Source: Fodinibius sp. Rm-B-1B1-1
Lineage (GTDB): Bacteria > Bacteroidota > Rhodothermia > Balneolales > Balneolaceae
Direction: 5' to 3'
DNA: 64,000 nt
Assembly: GCF_038594945.1 (NCBI RefSeq)
Contig: NZ_JBCFYD010000002.1
Location: forward strand, 496,001-560,000
Position numbers and translations under genes: made by a program
The notes under the pieces: model-generated
What the model was told of the DNA's origin: nothing
What the model saw: only the letters and a program-made list of their open reading frames with translations
The model's database searches: none
Shown here: positions 9,101 through 17,380 of the stretch, in pieces
How positions within the stretch are numbered: position 1 is the first letter of the stretch
Layout of the letters: each line of letters starts with the position of its first letter

Positions 9101-10699
9101 TTAATAATCCAGTCCCGGTTGCGTGATTTTATAATCTTTTTCTTCTTTCGACTTCTGCACCATCTCTTCTACATCCTTGAGAAGCTCTTGTGCATCATAG
9201 ATAATACCATCTTTGATGGTGTATCTGATGCCGCCTATTCGAACGGGTTTGTTATCGTCATTAAGATGGACTGCTCCGGTACCATAGAGCGTTTTTAGAT
9301 TTTTAAGTGGGTTAGCATCTACGAGCACCATATCAGCCAGTTTGCCAACTTCGATAGTACCAAGCTGATTATCCATATTGAGAACTTCTGCTGCTTTTAA
9401 GGATGCTGACTGGAATATTTCCAATGGATGAAAACCTGCTTCGCGCAGCATCTCCATTTCCTGGATATAGCCAAATCCGTACAGCTTGTAGATATAGCCT
9501 GCATCGGAACCCAGTGTCACACGACCACCACGGTTTTTAAACTCATTGACAAACTTGAACCACAGGTTAAAATTTTCTTTCCAGGCTATTTCTTGTTCGG
9601 TGCCCCAGTTGAGCCAGTATGAACCATGAGAGATACGGTTGGGTTTGTAGAATTCCCAAAGCGAGGGTAGGGTATATTTTTCGTGCCACTCTGCGCGACG
9701 CTGGGCACTCAGGTCGCGACTGGCCTCATAAATGGTAAAGGTAGGGTTAAGCGTAATGTCTAATTCCAGCATCTCATTCATTACGCTGTTCCATTTGTCG
9801 CTATATGGTTCAGCGGCTTGTTCCCAGAGTTTTCCGGCTTCTTCAAATCGGTGCTGTTCATTATTGTAATTGTAGTCCATCGGGTAGTCTTGAATTTGCT
9901 GATCGGTAAAAAGTGCCTCAGGAATACCATACCAGTGGGTGATGCTTGTGAGCCCCAGTCGAGCTGATTCCAGGGCGTTATTATATACCACACGTGTTTG
10001 AGCGTGATGAGTCATAGTGCCGAGTCCCAGTTTATTGGCTTCTTCAATGGCAGCGGCATAGATGGGACGCGAAGCCCCAAAAAATTTAATGCCGTCGGCT
10101 CCTTCATCAGCAATCATTTGCACCCATTCACGGGCTTCATCTGGGGATGTTATTTCACTGTCATGGCCCATTCCAAAACCGATGTAGGGAAAAATTCGGG
10201 GAGCAGTGATTTCATTATCAGCACTTCGGTCGCGCTGTCGTAAGGTCCAGTTCATCCCATTAAAAGAACCGGGTTCACGGATGGTGGTGATACCATGAGC
10301 CATCCAGAGCTTATAGACATATTCGGCAGGCGTGCCTTGGGCTTCACCACCGGTATGTGCGTGCATGTCAATAAACCCGGGGAGCAGATACATACCTTCA
10401 GCGTCAATTTCTTTGGTATTTTCATCAGCTTTTGGGCGACGATTTTCGTTGATCGGGATCCCGGGATATCCCACTGATTGTACGGAAGTAATACGGTTTT
10501 CTTCAACGACCACGTCAACCGGTCCGCGGGGAGGAGAGCCGGTACCATCCACAAGGGTAACGCCTCGGATAATAAGGCGATCAAAAGGGCCTTCGCCTTC
10601 GGTTCGATCGGGGGCTTCTTGTACCTGGGCATGGGTAGCACTGATTCCAATGATAAAGAGTAAGAAGAGAGATGCTATGGAAGCTACGTATTTGATCAT
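9101..10699 (-). CDS. Secreted imidazolonepropionase-like amidohydrolase
   Basis: 532 residues from the ATG at 10697-10699. The upstream extension to 10744 would bury the signal peptide MIKYVASIASLFLLFIIG...THAQ. The metal-binding HxH sits in GFIDMHAHTGG, followed by HGITTIREPG, THHAQTR and GSDAGYIY, and the C-terminus has the GTIEVGKLADMVLVDANPL dock typical of the amidohydrolase superfamily. It is probably a periplasmic metallo-hydrolase acting on cyclic amides or dipeptides. Convergent with the kinase gene, 12 bases apart. The substrate is unknown. Confidence 0.85.
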   Translation of the reverse strand: MIKYVASIASLFLLFIIGISATHAQVQEAPDRTEGEGPFDRLIIRGVTLVDGTGSPPRGPVDVVVEENRITSVQSVGYPGIPINENRRPKADENTKEIDAEGMYLLPGFIDMHAHTGGEAQGTPAEYVYKLWMAHGITTIREPGSFNGMNWTLRQRDRSADNEITAPRIFPYIGFGMGHDSEITSPDEAREWVQMIADEGADGIKFFGASRPIYAAAIEEANKLGLGTMTHHAQTRVVYNNALESARLGLTSITHWYGIPEALFTDQQIQDYPMDYNYNNEQHRFEEAGKLWEQAAEPYSDKWNSVMNEMLELDITLNPTFTIYEASRDLSAQRRAEWHEKYTLPSLWEFYKPNRISHGSYWLNWGTEQEIAWKENFNLWFKFVNEFKNRGGRVTLGSDAGYIYKLYGFGYIQEMEMLREAGFHPLEIFQSASLKAAEVLNMDNQLGTIEVGKLADMVLVDANPLKNLKTLYGTGAVHLNDDNKPVRIGGIRYTIKDGIIYDAQELLKDVEEMVQKSKEEKDYKITQPGLDY

Positions 10700-10819
10700 G
10701 TTTTCGGTATCGGTAATTGATATTTGATGGAATGTAATAATCAAATGCTGGGGATGATAGTAAAAGATTTTAAATGTTATTAATGGGGTGTCATTTTCCC
10801 TGCTATACAGCTCATGGAG

Positions 10820-10918
10820 TATGTAGTTATAAGGTCAAACAGCTTGAGGTTATAACTACATACACTGTTTCCTTATAACTTCAAACAGTCTGAGTAGGTT
10901 ACTCAAGCACCTTGAGTA
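10820..10918. repeat. Cluster of inverted and direct repeats
   Basis: TATGTAGTTATAA (10820-10832) and TTATAACTACATA (10850-10862) form a perfect 13-bp inverted repeat. An imperfect direct repeat follows: TTATAAGGTCAAACAGCTTGAG, then TTATAACTTCAAACAGTCTGAG. TACTCAAG-CAC-CTTGAGTA (10900-10918) is an 8-bp hairpin. The cluster lies between the repair methyltransferase stop and the amidohydrolase start, both minus strand. It could be an operator or a transcript-processing or terminator region. Confidence 0.6.
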
Positions 10919-11022
10919 GTCTGCTCAAGATGCTTGGATAGAGGAGTTTATGCAGATCTATTCTCTATGTTGCTTGGTTAGGTAAAGAGATGAGGGTAGA
11001 ACTGTATATTCGTTTTAGAAAA

Positions 11023-11493
11023 TTAAAGAAGTAAAGCTCCTTCATGTTTCAGGAGAAACTCTTTGCGTTCGATGCCGCCACTGTACCCAACCAAATTGTT
11101 ATTTGCACCGATAACACGATGACAGGGAATGATAATGGGAATGGGATTTTGTCCATTGGCACTACCTACGGCACGTACTTTATTGGGATCACCAAGCTTG
11201 TCAGCTAAGGCCCCATAGGTGATGGTTTGCCCGTATGGAACATCTTGCAATTGCTCCCATATGGATTGTTGAAAGTCGGACCCTTCGGGAGATAATGGCA
11301 GAGAAAAGGAGGTTCGCTGACCTTCAAAATATTCGGAGAGTTGCTTGATGGCTATATCTAAAATTTCGTTTGATGAGGTGGAATTAGCTTCGGATTGGTC
11401 ATCTCCAAAGGTAATGGACTGCAGGGAATTAGCCGAAGCTGTAAGTGTTAACCCGCCGATGGGAGATTCGTAATAGGTTTTCATAAGTGCCAT
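11023..11493 (-). CDS. ogt: Methylated-DNA-protein-cysteine methyltransferase
   Basis: 156 residues. The acceptor cysteine lies in IIIPCHRVIGANN (about residues 122-134), preceded by the DNA-binding helix ADKLGDPNKVRAVGSANGQNP and followed by LVGYSGGIERKEFLLKHEG. This suicide enzyme removes O6-alkyl groups from guanine. The N-terminal half is short, as in Ogt, with no Ada regulatory domain. Two starts (11493 and 11484) are possible and differ by three residues. Confidence 0.92.
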   Translation of the reverse strand: MALMKTYYESPIGGLTLTASANSLQSITFGDDQSEANSTSSNEILDIAIKQLSEYFEGQRTSFSLPLSPEGSDFQQSIWEQLQDVPYGQTITYGALADKLGDPNKVRAVGSANGQNPIPIIIPCHRVIGANNNLVGYSGGIERKEFLLKHEGALLL

Positions 11494-11524
11494 AATAATA
11501 AGTTCATCAGGATAAATAAATTTA

Positions 11525-11555
11525 TTTGTAACAAAAGGGCCGCGCCATACTCTTG
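11525..11555 (+). promoter_or_regulatory. Bacteroidota-type promoter for small RNA
   Basis: TTTG at 11525-11528, a 19-base spacer, and TACTCTTG at 11548-11555 match the TTTG-N19-TAnnTTTG consensus with one mismatch. The start point would be near 11562. There is no reading frame directly downstream but a structured, terminator-ended segment, so it probably drives the RNA at 11562-11686. Confidence 0.55.
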
Positions 11556-11561
11556 CAAACA

Positions 11562-11686
11562 GAACGCACTATTTATTGTCTCTCTAGACCCCATCTGGTT
11601 AGCCAACCAGATACTCTAGTCACTCCTAAATGCTGAAACCTAAAGCACAGAGCCCCGGGACTGATACTCTCGGGGTTCTTTTTTTT
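11562..11686 (+). ncRNA. Candidate small RNA of about 125 nt
   Basis: A promoter-like pair lies upstream (11525-11555) and a strong terminator closes the segment (11650-11686). Inside is a long hairpin: CTAGA (11584-11588) pairs with TCTAG (11615-11619), enclosing the perfect stem ATCTGGTT (11593-11600) / AACCAGAT (11605-11612) with loop AGCC. There is no open frame of useful length. It is divergent from ogt and ends well before the next kinase gene. It lacks the conserved loops of SRP RNA, RNase P, tmRNA or 6S RNA as far as I can judge. Function unknown; a trans-acting regulator is the simplest guess. Confidence 0.5.
11650..11686 (+). terminator. Rho-independent terminator
   Basis: GAGCCCCG and CGGGGTTC form a G+C-rich stem around a 13-base loop, followed by an uninterrupted run of eight T at 11679-11686. 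It points along the plus strand and has no upstream plus-strand gene other than the proposed small RNA. Confidence 0.75.
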
Positions 11687-11921
11687 ATATATAGCGAGTG
11701 AGCAATTTCAATTCTACATAAAGGCTTTTATAGAAGTAATCAAGATCGAACAATAGTGCATTTATTTTTAAATAATAACTCACTTCTAATAATTTTGTTG
11801 TCATTTTCCAGCTCATATAGATCAGAATTCATTTAGAGTGTTAAAAAATATATGAGGGTAGAAATGATTTATGTCTTATTACTGTTTTAATGTGCCGAAT
11901 ATAGGTGAAAAAAAACTATGT

Positions 11922-11954
11922 TTTGGTAGAAACAATTATGGGATCTTAGTCTTG
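11922..11954 (+). promoter_or_regulatory. Bacteroidota-type promoter for PAS kinase
   Basis: TTTG (11922-11925), 21 bases, then TAGTCTTG (11947-11954), one mismatch from TAnnTTTG. The start point near 11961 leaves a leader of about 110 bases before the ATG at 12071. Confidence 0.4.
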
Positions 11955-12070
11955 TATCTCGAATAAAATATTAGTTGCTAATAGAAATTAGCTATCAACG
12001 TAATACATCGGGATTTATAGGTTTCAAAAAGGTTAATGTGGATGGCTCATCCGTAAATACAGGGGTAATT

Positions 12071-14638
12071 ATGGATATACCTACGCTATTTTTCGAGGAT
12101 CATCCAAGTCCTATGTTTATTTTTGATACTGATACGCTGGAGATATTGGAAGTCAATAAAAGTGCAGCAAAAAAGTATGGGTTTTCAAGAGATGAGTTCA
12201 GGCAGTTAACGATCGAGGATATTCGGCCGCCAGAGGATATTCCAATGTTGCATAAAAAACTTAAAGAGCAGGGTAACAAATCCAGGACTTATGATATTGG
12301 CACGTTGCGCCACCGGACAAAAGAGGGAGAAATATTATATGTGCAAATTGCCACCCAGGTTTTTCCAATGGATGAGAGAAATGCCAAGATTGTACACATC
12401 CATGACATTTCAGAAACAATACGGCTGAAAAAAGAAATTGAGGAATCATATCGTGACCAACGCCAGCATATTGAGAACAATCCCTTGGGGATGGTGAAGT
12501 ACGATAATAATTTTAGGATCCTTGAGTGGTCACAGCGAGCGGAGGAAAAAACTGGTTATACGAAAGATGAAATGCTGGGGGCTTCTCTTGTTGAAAAGGA
12601 TTTGTTTGCTGAAGGTGAAAATGAGGAGATAAAACGTCGCCTGGAAAAACTTTCATCAGGTAAGAAGAGCAAAGATCGCTTTGAGACTGCCATAGATCTT
12701 AAGGATGGGAGTAAAATGGATGTATTGATTCATGCTTCGGCACTTCGGAGTAAAAAAGGGACCCTGAAATCGGTACTGGCCTTTATTGAAAATATTAGTG
12801 ATCGCAAGGAGTACGAGCGGGAGTTGATAAGGAGAGAAAAGAAATATCATCGATTATTTGAAGATGCAAATGATGGTATTTTTCTGATGGATGGAATGAC
12901 GATCATTGACTGTAATCGACGAGTCTCTGAAATGGTTGGTTATGATAAAGACGAAATCATTGGTAAAACACCATTGTCTTTTTCCCCCGAATATCAGCCG
13001 GATGGCGTATTATCAAAAGAAAAGGCTGAAGAGAAAATCACCGAGACTATCGAAGGGGCATCCCAGAAATTTGAATGGACGCATGAAAAGAAAAGCGGGG
13101 ATATCGTTAAGACGGAGGTAAGCCTGAATGCTATTTCGTTAGATGAGAATATTTTTATCCAGGCTATTCTAAGAGATTTAACACAGCGTAAAAAAGTACA
13201 AGCAGAGTTAGAAGACGAGAGACAGCGTCTTGAGCGTGCTCAGAGCCTGGCTCGAATCGGTTGGTGGAGCTACGAGGCCGAGGAAAATAAGGTAATATGG
13301 TCGGATGCGCTATTTGATATCCTGGATGTAGATAAAAAAGACTTTGGGAATACCTTTGAAGCTTTTTATGAGTTAGTGCATCCGGACGACCGGTCAACGT
13401 TCGAAGATGTGATGAGCCAGGCCGGTAAAACCGAAGAGCCCCTCGATTATATGCTTCGAATTGGGAAACCCGGAGATGAAGATATCCTTTATGCAAAATG
13501 CCGGGCCGAGAGCAGGTTTGACAGTGAAGGAAATATGATACGCATGTCAGGGGTCTTGCAGGATGTAACCGAACAGCAGAAAGCACAGCAGGAGTTAAAG
13601 CGTCGTGAACGATTATTTACAAGCCTGTTTGAAGATTCTCCCGTTGCAATTGTGATGATTGATACTGACGGGAAAGTGCAACAGCTTAATAAGAGTTTCG
13701 AAGACTTATTTGGTTACTCAGAGGAGCAACTCCGTGGGGAGGATCTGCTTAAGCATCAATTGCCCGAAGAACGACATGACGAGATTGATAAAATTTATGG
13801 AAACGTATTTTCGGCTGAAGGCAGCTCAAAGTATTATGAAGATACGCGGGTAACTAAAGCGGGGGAAGCGAAACATCTTCTTGTGGGAGCATTGCCGGTT
13901 AAAATTAATGGGGAGGCTATTGGGGCATTTGGTATCTATACTGATATTACCAAGCTGCGAAGGACAGAGAGTAATCTAAAAAAGTCACTTAAAGAAAAGG
14001 AAATACTGTTGTCAGAAATTCATCACCGGGTGAAAAATAACCTGGCTATTATTTCGGGGTTATTGCTTCTTGAAGCAATGAACTGGGATGAGGATACGGC
14101 TGTACACGAGGTGCTGATGCAGAGCAAGTTGCGTATTCATTCCATGGCAAAAATCCACGAAAAGCTTTATAAATCTGAGGATTTTGCCAATTTAAACCTG
14201 GAAAATTATGTAGAAGAGCTCGTAGAAACTATTTCAACGAATATGAATGGGGATGGAAAAGATGTTGAAATCAATATTGATTGTGATGAGATATATCTGA
14301 ATATAAATCAGGCCTTACCGTCTGCTCTTATTATCAACGAACTCGTTACCAATTCATTTAAGTATGCATTTCATGAGGGAGAGGATAATAAATTGGAGGT
14401 TAAGTTTAAGCAGCAAGGGGAGAATATAAATATTTTGGTAGCTGATAACGGCTCGGGTCTGCCCAAAGATTTTGAAGTAATGGCGGAGCATTCATTGGGT
14501 TACCAGTTAGTAAATCAACTGGTTAAACAGCTTGATGCAGAAATTAATGTAAAAACAGCTGAAAATGAGGGCGTTTGCTATGAGATTGTATTTGAACGAG
14601 CAGAAAAATCAGGTTCTGCAAGCAGTTATTTTGTTTAG
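12071..14638 (+). CDS. Multi-PAS sensor histidine kinase (HisKA_2/HWE type)
   Basis: 855 residues from ATG 12071. A TTG at 11975 in the same frame would add 32 residues lacking domain character, so I prefer the ATG. Five PAS-like domains follow one another (roughly 1-120, 135-245, 255-370, 380-500, 515-630; for example VNKSAAKKYGFSRDEF and SEMVGYDKDEIIGKTPLSF). Then come EIHHRVKNN at about 648 and a HATPase domain with NELVTNSFKYAF and DNGSGLPKD. It is soluble. Its kinase core and serine-rich tail closely resemble the kinase at 6866-9088, so the two are probably paralogues. No adjacent response regulator. Confidence 0.9.
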   Translation: MDIPTLFFEDHPSPMFIFDTDTLEILEVNKSAAKKYGFSRDEFRQLTIEDIRPPEDIPMLHKKLKEQGNKSRTYDIGTLRHRTKEGEILYVQIATQVFPMDERNAKIVHIHDISETIRLKKEIEESYRDQRQHIENNPLGMVKYDNNFRILEWSQRAEEKTGYTKDEMLGASLVEKDLFAEGENEEIKRRLEKLSSGKKSKDRFETAIDLKDGSKMDVLIHASALRSKKGTLKSVLAFIENISDRKEYERELIRREKKYHRLFEDANDGIFLMDGMTIIDCNRRVSEMVGYDKDEIIGKTPLSFSPEYQPDGVLSKEKAEEKITETIEGASQKFEWTHEKKSGDIVKTEVSLNAISLDENIFIQAILRDLTQRKKVQAELEDERQRLERAQSLARIGWWSYEAEENKVIWSDALFDILDVDKKDFGNTFEAFYELVHPDDRSTFEDVMSQAGKTEEPLDYMLRIGKPGDEDILYAKCRAESRFDSEGNMIRMSGVLQDVTEQQKAQQELKRRERLFTSLFEDSPVAIVMIDTDGKVQQLNKSFEDLFGYSEEQLRGEDLLKHQLPEERHDEIDKIYGNVFSAEGSSKYYEDTRVTKAGEAKHLLVGALPVKINGEAIGAFGIYTDITKLRRTESNLKKSLKEKEILLSEIHHRVKNNLAIISGLLLLEAMNWDEDTAVHEVLMQSKLRIHSMAKIHEKLYKSEDFANLNLENYVEELVETISTNMNGDGKDVEINIDCDEIYLNINQALPSALIINELVTNSFKYAFHEGEDNKLEVKFKQQGENINILVADNGSGLPKDFEVMAEHSLGYQLVNQLVKQLDAEINVKTAENEGVCYEIVFERAEKSGSASSYFV

Positions 14639-14656
14639 CAGTTAAAGGTCAAAAAA

Positions 14657-15754
14657 TTACTTTTTGATCAACAAACCAGCCACACCGATAAAACACAATG
14701 CGGCAATCGCCGAAGCCCAAAAGGTTCCGTGCAGTCCTACCGCAGCATATACTAATCCCAATATAAATGGCCCTATAGCTTGTCCGCTGCGAATGACTGT
14801 CCAGTTAACAGAGAGAAAAGCTGCACGATATTCTTTGGGTGCTTGGTGGGTTAGTAAATTAAGTATGCTGGGTATGTTGATGCCTTGTGCAAACCCGAAA
14901 ACAATAATGGGCAAGGCAAAAAGCCAGATATTTTCAATGAATGGCAGACTAATAAAAACGCCCAAGTATAAAATGGCTGCCAATATAATGAGACTCGATT
15001 CTGCAAAACGTTTTGTTAAATTGCCAAGTTGTGATGAAGCAATAGCTGTAACAAGGGAAGAACCGGAAAGCATAATGCCGATGGAGAGGGATGATTTGCC
15101 AAACTGTTCATCTAATAGGATAGGAAAGAACGTTAAATATCCTCCGTATAACAGGATGAATGTGAAGAAGTTTGCGGCAAAGAGTCCAATAACCTGTTTC
15201 TTTTTGAGAGCGTTTAAGATATCGCCCAGATAGGATTTTATGTTTTTGTGATTATCAGGGTCAGGATTGTCGAGTTTGAACAGTACAATAAGGCCGACAG
15301 GGATGGCGATTAGTGTAAGAAAAAAGGGATAAAACCATCCCAATAGAGCCAGCCCACCACCGATGGCGGGATAAGCTGCAGTACCCACACTAAGGATACT
15401 ACCGTTGTATCCCATGGCTGTGGCCCGTCGGTTACCACTGTAAAGGTCGCCAATGAGTGTAACGTTGAGAGCACCGAGCGAAGCCCCACCGATGCCCTGG
15501 ATAAAACGCAGGATGAGAAGCCAGGTGAAATCGGTTGCAAAAGCACAGGCTGAGCCGGCTATCCCAAAAATAAACAGGGAGGGTACTAAAATAGTTTTGC
15601 GTCCCAGCCGGTCGGCAAATACACCTAAAAAGGGGGTTAAAAACATGCCCGGGATGGTGAAAGCGGTAATCAACAGGCCTATACGCTCATTCGATACGTC
15701 GAGTACGTTCGCCATCTTGGGCAGGGCAGGGGCGATACTGGACACGCCCATCAC
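14657..15754 (-). CDS. MFS transporter with a suspect start
   Basis: 365 residues of a 12-helix major facilitator, with the loop 2-3 motif GVFADRLGRKTILV (about 42-55). It is probably a drug or metabolite exporter. The first usable codon in frame is GTG at 15752-15754, which cuts into the first membrane helix. In-frame sequence upstream still encodes LNLYLIFGITLSAV, the expected first half of helix 1, but contains no ATG, GTG or TTG back to a TAA at 15851-15853. An ATG lies two codons before that TAA. Either a rare start such as ATT is used or the gene carries a nonsense mutation near its start. Confidence 0.8.
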   Translation of the reverse strand: MMGVSSIAPALPKMANVLDVSNERIGLLITAFTIPGMFLTPFLGVFADRLGRKTILVPSLFIFGIAGSACAFATDFTWLLILRFIQGIGGASLGALNVTLIGDLYSGNRRATAMGYNGSILSVGTAAYPAIGGGLALLGWFYPFFLTLIAIPVGLIVLFKLDNPDPDNHKNIKSYLGDILNALKKKQVIGLFAANFFTFILLYGGYLTFFPILLDEQFGKSSLSIGIMLSGSSLVTAIASSQLGNLTKRFAESSLIILAAILYLGVFISLPFIENIWLFALPIIVFGFAQGINIPSILNLLTHQAPKEYRAAFLSVNWTVIRSGQAIGPFILGLVYAAVGLHGTFWASAIAALCFIGVAGLLIKK

Positions 15755-15973
15755 CGCCGATAGGGTGATTCCAAAAATGAGATAGAGGTTTAGATCTGAA
15801 AGGAGGGATTGGTTGCTGTTAGAAATTATTTTGCTATGTTGGTTAATGGTTTAGTGCATGGCATGTAAATAAAATGTGTGGAGATAGCGTTCCGATTAAA
15901 TAGAAATGAGGTGTAACTTATTTCTTAGCTTGCAGTAGAAACTCAATATTCATCACAACAAACGTACGTTATT

Positions 15974-16498
15974 ATGAAAGTAAAAGTATTTTACGGAGCA
16001 ATTTTTGTTTTTCTATTTACCTTGAGCAGCGTTACATATGGACAGCGGGCTAATGCTGATGATGTCGATAATATTGATGGTATTATTACGGCTATGTATG
16101 ATGTTATTTCCGGTCCGGCTGGTGAGCGCGATTGGCAACGATTTGGGAACTTGTTTAAAGATGGGGTATCTATGGCAGCGATAACCCAAACAGAAGATGG
16201 AGAGCTACGGTATGTATCAATGACGCCTGATCAATATATAGAACGCAATGATGAATATTTTACCAATAATGATTTTTGGGAAGAAGAGATGGATCGCGAA
16301 GTGTTCCAGTTTGGAGAAATAGCTACAGTTCAGACATCCTATATAATTAAATCTGGTAAGGATGGGGAAGTGACACACCGTGGGGTGAATAGTGTACAGT
16401 TGGTGTATGATCAAAGTCGATGGTGGATTACCAATATTACCTGGAACAGCGAACGGGAAGATAACCCCATTCCTGATGAGCTGTTATCGGATGGATAA
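15974..16498 (+). CDS. Secreted SnoaL/NTF2-like protein
   Basis: 174 residues. A signal peptide (MKVKVFYGAIFVFLFTLSSVTYG) is followed by a compact cone-fold-like domain: DDVDNIDGIITAMYDVISGPAGERDWQRF, then DGVSMAAI, and strands ending HRGVNSVQLVYDQSRWWITNITW. This matches NTF2/SnoaL-like proteins, which can be small enzymes or ligand binders. It is probably periplasmic. Substrate unknown and no operon partner. Confidence 0.65.
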   Translation: MKVKVFYGAIFVFLFTLSSVTYGQRANADDVDNIDGIITAMYDVISGPAGERDWQRFGNLFKDGVSMAAITQTEDGELRYVSMTPDQYIERNDEYFTNNDFWEEEMDREVFQFGEIATVQTSYIIKSGKDGEVTHRGVNSVQLVYDQSRWWITNITWNSEREDNPIPDELLSDG

Positions 16499-16553
16499 CA
16501 GTTTAAAGAAGTTTATTTTACTCAAAATATTGAAGGGGTTCTGAAATAAAAAA

Positions 16554-16578
16554 AGTCCGCTGTTTGGCACAGCGGACT
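16554..16578 (-). terminator. Terminator of the DUF4168 gene
   Basis: AGTCCGCTG (from 16554) pairs with CAGCGGACT (to 16578). On the minus strand the stem is followed by a T-rich tract, so it terminates the minus-strand gene at 16604-17164. It may also block the convergent plus-strand gene. Confidence 0.75.
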
Positions 16579-16603
16579 GTATATAACTAATTCGTTTTAT
16601 TGA

Positions 16604-17164
16604 TTAGTTCTGGGGTGGGGTACCTTGTTGCATTTGTCCACCCATTTTATTTTGGATTTGCTGCTGAATTTGTTGTTGCAAAGCTGAATCTTGTTGAGCA
16701 GCCCGACTGATGTCTTGGAAACGTTGCATTTCCATTCCAGCATCTTCAATAGCCTTAGTTACACTATCTCGAATTTCAGTTTGTAGCTCTTCAATCCCAG
16801 ATGTTGCTGCCTCAAATTTTTTCATCTCATCTTCGCTAAACTGGGTAGAGTCTCCTTGTCCCATTTGTTGCGATTGAGCAATTTTTTGATAAGTCTGGAT
16901 GTCAAGACCTTCTTCCTGAATAATTCCCATCATTTTCTTTTGTGCCTGCATTTGTACTTGCTGAGCACTCATAGCAGCATCGGCAAAAGTAGCAGCTTCT
17001 TCATCAGAAACATCAACATCAGGAGCTTGTTGCTGCATTTGTTCCAACTGGCCTTGTTGCTGAGACTGTTGTTGGGAAGTATTTTCTTCGGTTGAATCAT
17101 TTTGGCACCCGATAAGTGCGACTGCCAAAAGAATAGCGGAAAGATATTTTATGGTATTAGTCAT
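16604..17164 (-). CDS. Gln-rich DUF4168-like lipoprotein
   Basis: 186 residues. Lipoprotein signal with lipobox LIGC (Cys about 20), a Gln/Ser linker, then two similar helical segments (DEEAATFADAAMSAQQVQMQAQ... and EDEMKKFEAATSGIEELQTEIRDSV...), each ending in QTYQKIAQ or MQRFQDISRAAQ, the pattern of DUF4168 proteins. The tail is rich in Gln and Met. It should be anchored in the envelope. Function unknown; related proteins are often stress-associated. Confidence 0.65.
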   Translation of the reverse strand: MTNTIKYLSAILLAVALIGCQNDSTEENTSQQQSQQQGQLEQMQQQAPDVDVSDEEAATFADAAMSAQQVQMQAQKKMMGIIQEEGLDIQTYQKIAQSQQMGQGDSTQFSEDEMKKFEAATSGIEELQTEIRDSVTKAIEDAGMEMQRFQDISRAAQQDSALQQQIQQQIQNKMGGQMQQGTPPQN

Positions 17165-17284
17165 GTGAAGTATTATAAAAAATTGGTATTTGCTTTAGAT
17201 GATTTAACAGTTCGTCAACGACTGCTAAACCCAATTATTTCTTTATGCAATTAGTGAAGCTAAAGAAAGTGTTTCAATGGCAGA

Positions 17285-17313
17285 AATTAAAACCCTATTA
17301 TGGGGTTTTTAAT
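17285..17313 (-). terminator. Probable terminator of the Ser/Thr kinase gene
   Basis: ATTAAAACCC and GGGGTTTTTAAT form an inverted repeat about 70 bases after the kinase stop, with A/T-rich flanks on both sides. Confidence 0.45.
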
Positions 17314-17380
17314 TGATTTACATAACTACAGGGCAAAGTTGGAGATATATTCAAACAGCTTTGTTGAAGAAATAAGCAAA

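Noticed and set aside
11584-11619. tRNA-like fold in the hairpin near 11600
   Set aside because: There is a single long hairpin, with no cloverleaf, anticodon arm or CCA end; a small RNA fits better.
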